Assembly: GCF_000315055.1 (NCBI RefSeq)
Contig: NZ_BAER01000045.1
Location: 1-64,000 of the forward strand
DNA length: 64,000 bases
Direction of reading: 5' to 3'
DNA from: Paraglaciecola polaris LMG 21857
Lineage (GTDB): Bacteria; Pseudomonadota; Gammaproteobacteria; Enterobacterales; Alteromonadaceae
In this document: positions 26,476-36,000 of the stretch, in pieces
How positions within the stretch are numbered: position 1 is the stretch's first letter
Layout: each line of letters opens with the position of its first letter
Notes under the pieces: model-generated
What the model saw: the letters and a program-made list of their open reading frames with translations, nothing else
Databases searched by the model: none
What the model was told of the DNA's origin: nothing
Position numbers and translations under genes: made by a program

Positions 26476-27894
26476 TCACGCCAGTAAATTCAATCTGTGT
26501 AAACGCTTCAACCACCATATTGAATAAAACCCTATGGCGAGCCCTGATAATACGTTAGCCAGCGCGATGCCTATGAATACGTAATCTATCTGAGTGTATA
26601 TCGCACCTAACCATGACAACGGAACGTAAAATATTGCCGAACGGACAATGTAATAGCCTAAGCCCACTTTCGCCTTACCTATGGAATTAAATGCAGCCGC
26701 TGCGACTATGACAATTCCGTAACCCCACACGCTGATTGGAATGATGCGTAAATACAACAGCGCTTCATTGGTCACTTCAGAGTCAGATGAGAAAGCCGTA
26801 ATAATGGAAGGGGCGGCAAACCATAGCAATACACTTAATACCGCGGCCCACACTATACACACCCAATAGCTTATTTTCAGTCCCTCAATGACACGCTGTA
26901 CTTGATTCGCTCCCCAGTTTTGACCTGCCAATGGGCCAATAGCCGAAGACAGAGCGAGCATAGGAATAACAGCAAAAAATTCGATACGGGTGGCTAACCC
27001 AAAAGCGGCGACGGATTTTTCACCAAACCAGGCAATGATTGCCGTGACAATGGCGATACACAAGGGATTGACCATATTGCCGGCAGCTGCGGGTACCGCG
27101 ATGGATAATAATGTGCGCCACGATGCAATGAGGTCACCTTGACTGGGAAGGTGAAAGCTCAGCAGTCTCTCACGGATGATCAGTATAGCCAAAGAGGCAA
27201 ACAGCGTGAGTACTTGTGCGAATAAGGTGCCTAGCGCTGCGCCCTCTATATTAAAAGCAGGTATCACTCCCCAGCCGAATATCAATATAGGTGTTGAAAT
27301 AATATTGATCAGTGCCGAGCCAATCATGACTAAGCTTGGCCAAAATGCGTCCCCTACAGAGCGTATTAAAGCATTGGCAATCATGGGAACCACTAAAAAT
27401 GGCACCGAAATAAACCAAATACGCATATAGCGCGCGCCGAGTGCTAATACTTCGTTTGATGCGCCAAGTAGACTTAATAGCGGTTCGACATACAGATAAC
27501 CCACCACAGCAACCACCATCACCACTGCTATACCGAGTAACAGACTGTCAGTGGATAAGCGTTTTGCTTGTTCTTTGTTGTTTGCTCCCACTGCACGGGA
27601 AACTGCAGAAGCGGCACCGACTCCTAAACCAATAGCCAAACTCGATATGCTCATAGTCACAGGGAAGCTAAACGACAAGGCGGCAAGATGCTCTGTACCA
27701 AGCTGGCTAACAAAATAGGTATCGATTAATGAAACCGATAATACTGCAATGATGCCAAGGATCATCGGTAAGGTAAGTTTAGTCAGTACCTTATGAACCG
27801 GCGGGCGAATAAGGTCGCGGGATGAGGGCAAAGTAACTCCGAATAAGACAAAAGGGATACGCATAAGAACGTATTTATTGGGATAAAAGTTCAT
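26476..27894 (-). CDS. MATE family multidrug/toxin efflux transporter
   Basis: A 472-residue membrane protein with about twelve helices in two similar halves (residues ~35-230 and ~250-465). The first half has LPMILGIIAVLSVSLIDTYFVSQLGTEHLAALSF, the usual MATE opening, and the second half has SIAVPAAAGNMVNPLCIAI. MATE proteins export cationic drugs or metabolites in exchange for H+ or Na+; the substrate is unknown. In E. coli the gene between accC and prmA is panF; here this unrelated transporter stands there, facing the other way. The N-terminal start may lie a few residues downstream of 27894. Confidence 0.88.
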   Translation of the reverse strand: MNFYPNKYVLMRIPFVLFGVTLPSSRDLIRPPVHKVLTKLTLPMILGIIAVLSVSLIDTYFVSQLGTEHLAALSFSFPVTMSISSLAIGLGVGAASAVSRAVGANNKEQAKRLSTDSLLLGIAVVMVVAVVGYLYVEPLLSLLGASNEVLALGARYMRIWFISVPFLVVPMIANALIRSVGDAFWPSLVMIGSALINIISTPILIFGWGVIPAFNIEGAALGTLFAQVLTLFASLAILIIRERLLSFHLPSQGDLIASWRTLLSIAVPAAAGNMVNPLCIAIVTAIIAWFGEKSVAAFGLATRIEFFAVIPMLALSSAIGPLAGQNWGANQVQRVIEGLKISYWVCIVWAAVLSVLLWFAAPSIITAFSSDSEVTNEALLYLRIIPISVWGYGIVIVAAAAFNSIGKAKVGLGYYIVRSAIFYVPLSWLGAIYTQIDYVFIGIALANVLSGLAIGFYSIWWLKRLHRLNLLA

Positions 27895-27980
27895 CTAACC
27901 AAGGGCGGGGATTAGTTTACGCAGAATCCGTTAAATAACTAATGTTATACTGGTTTCTTTGCCATTTGATAAGACCTGCT

Positions 27981-28859
27981 ATGCCTTGGATCCAACTCAT
28001 CATAGATACACAAGCCAAAGACGCTGAACAAGTGGGCGACATGCTAAGTGCCAATGGCGCCCAAGCTGTCACCTTTGTCGACGCGAAAGACACACCCATG
28101 TACGAACCGAAACCGGGAGAGGTGATGTTATGGCCTGAAACCCAAGTTGTCGGTTTATATGAAGCAGACCACGACATGGATGGTGTTGTCGCTAGGTTAA
28201 GTAAATCTAAGGTTTTAGGTGCAGATTTTCCCCATAAACTCGATCAACTAGAAGACAAAGACTGGGAGCGGGAATGGATGGATAATTTTCATCCTATGCG
28301 ATTTGGCGAGCGATTATGGATTTGCCCTAGCTGGCGCGATGTACCTGACCCTTCTGCGGTTAACGTTATGCTCGACCCTGGCTTAGCATTTGGAACGGGA
28401 ACACACCCAACCACTGCTTTATGTTTACGCTGGTTAGATGCGCTAGAGTTAACCAATAAGTTAGTCGTCGATTTTGGCTGTGGCTCAGGCATATTAGGTA
28501 TTGCAGCAATTAAATTAGGTGCTGAGCGAGTCGTGGGTATTGATATAGATCCGCAAGCTTTATTATCCAGTCAAACAAATGCCGACCGCAATCATATTGG
28601 CGAAAAAATTGAGCTGTATTTACCTCAACACCAACCTGAGCTAAAAGCAGATGTGGTATTGGCCAATATTCTTGCAGGGCCACTTAGAGATCTGCGTGAA
28701 GTGATTACCGCCTATTGTGTATCCGGTGGCAAGTTAGTGTTATCGGGTATTTTGGCTGAACAAGCGCAAGGTATAAATGATTTATACAGTCAAGATTTCC
28801 ACATGGAGCCTATTGAAATCGATGGTGAGTGGGCTAGAGTCTCAGGAAAACGTAAATAA
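27981..28859 (+). CDS. prmA: Ribosomal protein L11 methyltransferase PrmA
   Basis: A 292-residue methyltransferase that trimethylates L11. The ATG at 27981 (MPWIQLIID) is preferred because it matches the family start; the frame runs 13 codons further upstream. The N-terminal substrate domain (about 1-60) has [16 protein letters not shown]. The SAM domain has [18 protein letters not shown] (about 133-150), [15 protein letters not shown] and the NILAGPL motif. In many gammaproteobacteria dusB-fis follow; here the next genes are the glucanase locus. Confidence 0.94.
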   Translation: MPWIQLIIDTQAKDAEQVGDMLSANGAQAVTFVDAKDTPMYEPKPGEVMLWPETQVVGLYEADHDMDGVVARLSKSKVLGADFPHKLDQLEDKDWEREWMDNFHPMRFGERLWICPSWRDVPDPSAVNVMLDPGLAFGTGTHPTTALCLRWLDALELTNKLVVDFGCGSGILGIAAIKLGAERVVGIDIDPQALLSSQTNADRNHIGEKIELYLPQHQPELKADVVLANILAGPLRDLREVITAYCVSGGKLVLSGILAEQAQGINDLYSQDFHMEPIEIDGEWARVSGKRK

Positions 28860-29030
28860 CCGCGTTTGGTTTTGGCTTGCAAAGTGCCCGTCACGATAAA
28901 GATGGGCACAGTGTGGTTGATGTTATTTTATCCACTTTGATACAGTAGCTTTCCACCCTCAGCGCAATTAAGCTGTATATATCGTTTGTGCGTTAACCAA
29001 CTATATAAATATTAGCTTAAACAAAGATTA

Positions 29031-29046
29031 ATGAAAGCGCTTTCAT
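29031..29046. promoter_or_regulatory. LacI-family-type operator 1
   Basis: ATGAAAGCGCTTTCAT is a perfect 16-bp palindrome with the central GCGC typical of LacI-family operators for sugar catabolism in gammaproteobacteria. The regulator itself is not encoded in the window. Confidence 0.65.
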
Positions 29047-29150
29047 ATAGCGTTTCATTTTGCTATTGTAAAAACATTGTTTCCTTATTGTTAATTATAT
29101 TTCTGTCGTTTATCACCTTATGCGCACGGAGCTACCCTATTAAATACAAA

Positions 29151-29164
29151 TGTAAGCGCTTTCA
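29151..29164. promoter_or_regulatory. LacI-family-type operator 2
   Basis: TGTAAGCGCTTTCA matches operator 1 at 13 of 14 positions of the core. Its centre is 119 bp from that of operator 1, so a tetramer or two dimers could bind both and form a loop over the promoter region. Confidence 0.6.
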
Positions 29165-29386
29165 TTTAAGTTGGGACGTTCCCAATGACGCGTAACACGA
29201 GTATTTAATGCTCGATGGGTTAAGGGGACAGAAAGATTAGCGAAACGATATTTGGGCTTAGTTGTGTGTTACCAAAATTCTGAAATCTGCAGGACGCCGG
29301 ATTCAACCAGCCTAACTTGAAAAGTAGTCGAGATTATAAATGCCCTTTTTCAGGGCTGACCGCAAAAATGAGTCTAGGAGAAACAC

Positions 29387-30055
29387 ATGAACACAACTGT
29401 TAAACACATCGCACTCGCCACCAGTCTTTTACTGTCCTCTAACCATGTCATGGCTAATCTACTGACAGGGGGCGACTTTGCCAGTACCTGCAGTGCCAAT
29501 GATTGGGATCAATTCGGAAATGTTGCTGTAACGGGCATGCCAAATAATTGTGCTGCGACTTTGAGCGTCAACGATACCGTTGATTTTGAAGCTGAGCTAT
29601 CCCAAGGATTATCGTTAAGTAGCGGCGTCGATTACTCCTTAAATGTCAACTTTATTGTCGACACCACACTGATCGACCCGACGCTAGACGATGAGTTCTC
29701 TATCAGCCTTTTCAATCAAGATTTTGACTTTGTAGAGTTATTCTCTATGCCAATTCTATCTATGCAGAGTTTTACTGAATCCCTATTTATACAGGCGTCT
29801 TCGCTTAGTAGTTACGTCAACCAAGATTGGTCACTATCGTTTTATATGTTTGACGGTTTTGCTATTGATGATAACCAATCCTCTCTATCTATTAGTTTTG
29901 CTTCCCTTGAAGAAGTGGCGACAGATGTGCCTGAACCATCAAGTTTGGCGCTTTTATTACTGGGTTGTGCCGGCGTGCTGAGTCGCAAAAAAATATCGCA
30001 AGCATTCTCCAGTAAGACAATAAATAGCAAAGCCACTGTTGAGATAAGCCAATGA
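29387..30055 (+). CDS. PEP-CTERM sorted secreted protein
   Basis: A 222-residue exported protein. The signal peptide ends near NHVMA (residue 24). The mature part is Ser/Asp-rich and beta-strand-like, with two cysteines (STCSAND, NNCAAT). The C-terminus carries the PEP-CTERM signal: VPEPSSLALLLLGCAG followed by basic LSRKK, the target of an EpsH/exosortase pathway that anchors or secretes envelope proteins. After the sorting signal there is an unusual extra tail of about 22 residues. Its stop codon overlaps the ATG of the 2538-aa GH16 protein by four bases, which suggests coupled synthesis. Possibly a carbohydrate-binding or surface partner of the enzyme. Confidence 0.8.
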   Translation: MNTTVKHIALATSLLLSSNHVMANLLTGGDFASTCSANDWDQFGNVAVTGMPNNCAATLSVNDTVDFEAELSQGLSLSSGVDYSLNVNFIVDTTLIDPTLDDEFSISLFNQDFDFVELFSMPILSMQSFTESLFIQASSLSSYVNQDWSLSFYMFDGFAIDDNQSSLSISFASLEEVATDVPEPSSLALLLLGCAGVLSRKKISQAFSSKTINSKATVEISQ

Positions 30056-33000
30056 AAATTAGAAACGATATGAGCGGGGTACTCGGTGCCCTTTTACTCT
30101 TTGCGTCTTGTTCGGCATCCGCTCAGTGGGGTCCGTTAGACAATACCATAAGCGTATCTCAATCCAGCGCCCGATATGTGCGCGGTGAAGGCGCATATAT
30201 AGTGCAGGTGAAAGCGACCAGCAGCAGTGCACAATCTATTCGTGGGCCTTTTAGAGTGCTGGTGGATAACGCGAGCTTAACCGTAAAGGATGCCGACGGA
30301 CAGACAGACGAAGGTGTTCCATATTTTGATTTTTTGCTGGGAGACATCGCCCCGGGTGAAACCATATCGGTAAACGTGCGTTTTGAGTACGAGCGACGTA
30401 CACGACTAACTTTCGATTTAATAATACAAAGCAATGCAGTGCTGGATGAAGACAATGATGGTGTTAATGATGACATCGATCAGTGTCTTGAAACGCCCGC
30501 GGGCATAGAGGTTGATGAGACAGGTTGCTCGCTAGTAACCAATGACTCTGATTGGACACTCGTGTGGAGTGATGAGTTTAATGGCAGCGTTATTGATGAC
30601 ACTAAATGGACTCATGAAGTAAATTGTGACGGTGGGGGTAACAACGAGAAACAGTGTTACACCGACAATGCAGACAATGCCTATCTTGAAAACGGCATTC
30701 TGAAAATAGTGGCCAAAGCTGAATCCAATCAAACTTTACCCTACAGCTCAGCTCGCCTAATCAGTAAAGAAAAAGGTGACTGGACTTACGGCCGCTTTGA
30801 GATACGCGCAAAAGCGCCTAGTGGCCAAGGTGCATGGCCAGCAATTTGGATGCTGCCTACCGACTACAAGTACGGTGGTTGGCCGCATTCGGGGGAAATT
30901 GATATCTTCGAAGCGGTAAACCTTGGGGTGCCTTTGAACGATGGCAGCGGTGCTGTTGAGTCCAATGTACATGGCACGCTGCATTATGGGGCCAGTTGGC
31001 CGAACAATTCCTACACAGGGCAAAGCTATGCATTGCCCAATGCTGCTAATCCCGCCAATGATTTCCATGTGTATGCGGTAGAGTGGGAAGAAGGTGAAAT
31101 ACGCTGGTATGTTGACGGTGTGTTGTACCAAACGCAATTGAAATCAGAAGTTAGCTACGACACCGATGGTCAAGCAGATGGCCTTGATCATCGAGGTTGG
31201 TTTACCGAGCAAGACGGCGAAAATTTATTGAATAACGCCCCCTTTGATGAGCGTTTTCATTTATTGCTCAACTTTGCCGTAGGTGGCAGTTGGCCTGAAG
31301 CGGTCAATCAGGGTGGGGTCGATTCATCTGCGTTTGACGGGCAAAATAGCTTTGATGTGGATTATGTGCGGGTCTATGAGTGTTCAATTTCACCTAGTAC
31401 AGGTGAAGGCTGCGCGACGGTAACAGACAACTATTTAGATCCTATTGCCGACGGCGGCACCTTAGTCAATGGCGCAGCGCCGGTTCCTACCGCACCGTCA
31501 GATGGTATTGCGCGAGATTTGATCATCTTTGATGATGAAATGCTGCCCACATGGCCTGCCTGGGATTGTTGCGGAGACACAAGCCCGCGTGTGGTTTTTG
31601 ATGATGAAAGTCAGTCTCAAGTGGTTGAGTTTGAAGTAAATGGTGCCCCGGCGGTGCTGGGCTTTAATACCAATCAAGCAACGGATCCTAGCCCTTTTGA
31701 TGCATCTCCTATGTATGAAGCGGGTGTGCTTGAATTTGATTTGAAGCTCGTTACGCCCCCTAATAATAATGCAGCTGGTTGGAATCTTAAGGTTGAGCAA
31801 GGCGGCGCCGCAACGGCTGGGGAAATTAGCATTGCTACCCCAACGGCTGCTTGGCAACATTATTCAGTCCCTTTAAAATCCCTTAGCAATGCGGGTCTGA
31901 ATCTAAATGGTATTGATATCGTTATGCTGTTTCCAGATTGGGGACAAGGAGAAGGCGCGGTATTTAGAGTCGATAATGTCGCTTTTTTGCAGTCAGCTGA
32001 CGAGGGGAATTCAGGTGGAGAAGTTGAAAGCGATTTAACGGCCATTGACTTCGAGCAAGATGGTTTTGGCGCATCGTTAAGCTGGAATGTGTTTGAGAAC
32101 AGTGATAACCCGCCGATAGAACTTGTTGCTAATCCTGATAGCTCAGGCATTAATGGCTCATCAACGGTAGCAAAAATTACCGCGCGAGTGGCTGGTGCAC
32201 CTTGGGTTGGCGCTGAGATACAGCATGGTCAACTTACACCATTCACGTTAGACGCCAGTAACAGTCTGGTTAAAATCATGGTGTACAAAAGCGTCATCAG
32301 TGATGTAGGCCTAAAATTCGCAATCGCCAGCGGCGGAGCACAAGGCGAGCTTAAAGTTGCCAATACGAAAATCAATGAATGGGAAGAACTCACATTCGAC
32401 TTCAGTGCTTATATTGGATTAATTGAAGCGATAGATATCGATCAAATTATTGTTTTTCCCGACTTTGACTTCAGCACCCGAGCACAAGACAACATAGTGT
32501 ACTTCGATAACATTCGATTCTTTGGCAGCGATAATGATGAAAGCGGCGGTGGCGATGATGGCAATGAAAATCCTATACCGGTAAGCGAGTTAGTTAATAA
32601 TGGTGATTTCACCAATGGTACTGATGGCTGGATTGGCGCAGTCAATGTTATAACAGACAACGGCAATAATGTATTTATGGCCGATGTAGCTGCTGCGGGT
32701 AACCCATGGGATGTCAACCTCAGTCAAGTACTGACTTTGGTGCCTGGCGAGACCTACGAGCTTACGTTCAAAGCAAAAGCGTCGGTCGTGCGCAGCGTGA
32801 TAGCAGGGCTGGGGCTTAATCACGATCCTTGGAGTAATGTAACTCAGACTACGGCGCTGAGCACCCAGTGGCAAACATTTACCTATACCCTTACTCCGAC
32901 TGATTTTGGGGATGATAACAGCCGAGTGTTCTTCGATTTAGGCGCAGAAACCGGTGCTGTGTATATTGATGATGTGAGTGTCACAGTCAAAGATACGACA

Positions 33001-36000
33001 GATAATGGTGGTGGGGACCAAGGTGGGAGCAGTGACTTAACCGCGTTCGATTTTGAAGCACAAGGTTTTGGTGCCCAATTGAATTGGAACGTATTTGAAA
33101 ATGGCGATAATAGCCCGCTCGAATTTGTGTCTAATCCCGATCCTTCTGGCATTAATAACTCATCCACAGTGGCAAAACTCACCGCGCAAGTTGAAGGTGC
33201 GCCATGGGTCGGTACGGAGATCCAGCACGGCCAAATAACACCTTTCACCTTAGACGCATCCAATAGCTTCGTTAAAATCATGGTATACAAAAGTGTGCTA
33301 AGCGATGTGGGTATCAAGTTTGCGATCGCAAACGGTGGGGCACAAGGCGAGATAAAAGTGGCCAATACTAAAATCAACGAGTGGGAAGAACTCACCTTTG
33401 ATTTTAGCGGCTACATTGGTCTTGTTGAAGCCATCGATATTGACCAGATCATTGTTTTCCCTGATTTTGATTTTAATACTCGGGCGCAAAACAACCTAGT
33501 GTATTTCGATAACATACGCTTAGTTGATAGCAATGACGCAGGAAGTGACGACGGCAATGGTGGTGCTACCGGCTCTGATGTTCATGATTTTGAGGGGGCA
33601 ACCTACGCTTTTACTGACTTCGATGGAGGGGTTGCGACTATCGCGGCAAATCCAGATATGTCCGGCATTAATACCAGTGCGCAAGTTGGACAAATGCAGA
33701 AGTTTGCAGGGCAACCTTGGGGAGGCGCAACATTAGCATTAAACAATCCAATAGATATTGCTGAGAACACAGTGATCACTCTAAAAGTTTGGTCGCCAAG
33801 AGCGGTTAATGTATTACTTAAATTGGAAGGTGGCGTTGTGGGTGAGATTAGCGCCCAACATTCTGGCTTAGGCTGGGAAGAACTCAGCTTTGATTTTAGT
33901 GGTATTACCGGCAGCGGCACGACGGCTATCACTTTAATCTTTGATTTGGGCGAAATGGGGAATGCCGAAGCAGACCCAGCTAACTGGACGTTCTACTTTG
34001 ATGACCTGACCTTGCCTGCTTCTTCAGATGAGGGGAACGGTGGTGATAACGGCAATGATGCTGACAATGACGGTGTAGCTGATGATATTGACCAATGTCT
34101 TAATACACCAGCCAATAGCATCGTTGATGCAACGGGTTGTGTGGTCAATGTTACGTCAGACTGGAACTTAGTCTGGAATGACGAATTTAATGGCACGTCA
34201 ATCGATCAAGCAAAATGGTCTCACGAGGTCAATTGCGACGGTGGCGGCAACAATGAAAAGCAATGTTATACCGCCAGCAGTGATAACTCATTTGTCCTAA
34301 ACGGTGTGTTAACCATTGTCGCCAAACCAGAAACGGGACAACCTTTGCCTTACAGTTCTGCCCGTTTAATATCTAAAAACAAAGGTGATTGGGCATACGG
34401 TCGTTTCGAAATACGCGCCAAGGCTCCAAGTGGACAAGGCTCGTGGCCTGCAATATGGATGCTGCCTACAGATTACATCTACGGCGGTTGGCCACACTCG
34501 GGTGAAATCGATATATTTGAAGCAGTGAATCTTGGTGTGCCATTGAATGATGGCACAGGTGCCGTGGAATCGAATGTGCACGGCACAATCCATTATGGTC
34601 AAAGTTGGCCCAATAACGATAATTCCGGCCGTAGCTATGCCTTACCAGAAGACGCTAATCCAGCAGATGACTTTCATATTTACGCACTTGAGTGGGAAGA
34701 AGGTGAGTTACGCTGGTATGTGGATGGGGTGTTGTATGAAACACAGCGTAAATCAACCGTCAGTTACGACGCTAACGGTACCGCGAATGGTTTGAGTCAT
34801 CGTGGATGGTACACCGAGCAAAGCGGCGAAACCTTGTGGAATAACGCGCCTTTCGATGAGCGCTTTCACTTATTGCTTAATTTCGCAGTAGGTGGCGCTT
34901 GGCCTGAAGCGGTAAATCAAGGCGGTGTCGATGCTTCCGCATTTAGCGCAGCCAATCGTTTCGAAGTGGATTATGTGCGGGTTTATGAGTGCTCAACATC
35001 ACCTAGCAATGGTCATGGCTGCGCGACTGTAACGGATGGCTATGCAGAGTCTGTTGCAAATGGCGGAACCTTAATAAATGGCGCGGCGCCTATCCCTGTG
35101 CCGGAATCAGATGGTATCGCTCGTGATTTAGTGATATTTGACGACATGTTAAACGATGCTTGGCCTGCATGGGATTGTTGTGGCGAGTCAACACCAGTGG
35201 TGGTGTTCGATGATGAGCTTCAGTCTCAGGTGATTGAATTCGCGGTAGGTGACATTCCAACCGTATTGGGATTCAACACCACATTGGCCACAGTGCCAGC
35301 GCCTTTTGATGCATCCCCAATTGCCAATAGTGGTACGTTGGAATTTGATCTGAAACTTGTCACGCCGAGCACCAATACTTCAGCAGCCTGGAACTTGAAG
35401 GTGGAGCAGGGCGGTGCGGCCAGTGAAGCGGTTGTTACGCTTGTTACTCCGACTGCGAATTGGCAGCACTATTCCATTGCGTTATCGACCCTTAAACAAG
35501 GCGGTTTGATGTTAAATGGTATAGACGTGGTGATGCTTTTCCCCGATTGGGGACAAGGAGAGGGCGCGGTGTTCCGTGTTGATAACGTGCAATTTTTGCA
35601 AGGTGAAGATGACGGCACAGGCGGCGATGATGGGGATAACGGTGGTGGTGTAACCGATCCTGAAATCGGTGATGAATTGGTCGCCAATGGTTCGTTTGAC
35701 AACGGCGTCCAAGGGTGGACGGGAGACGTGAACGTCATTCAAGAGGCAAGCAACTATGTGTTCCAGGCGGATATTGCCGCTGCGGGTAACTCATGGGATG
35801 TCAACCTAAGCCAAGTCATGACCTTAACCGCGGATGAAACCTATGTGGTGACATTCAAAGCGAAGGCGTCTATTTTGCGTAATATCGTCGTTGGACTTGG
35901 GCTAAACCACGATCCTTGGAGCAACGTAACCGAGAATGCTGCACTGACAACGGATTGGCAGACTTTTTCATACACGTTCACTGTGAATGGGTTTGGAGAT

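Larger units (their letters stand above)
28860..29386. promoter_or_regulatory. Intergenic control region before the glucanase locus (527 bp)
   Basis: No gene is visible here. Near its start is a hairpin (GTGCCC...GGGCAC, about 28884-28909) that may end the prmA transcript, although it lacks a T-run. The region then holds two palindromic operator-like sites at 29031-29046 and 29151-29164, entered separately, and AT-rich stretches around 29060-29110 suited to promoters. The leader ends with CTAGGAG, a strong ribosome site, about eight bases before the ATG at 29387. Confidence 0.6.

Noticed and set aside
29100..29386. Possible riboswitch in the glucanase leader
   Set aside because: The leader was compared by eye with c-di-GMP, cobalamin and glycine consensus patterns and no match was found. 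Only the two palindromes and a ribosome site are supported.
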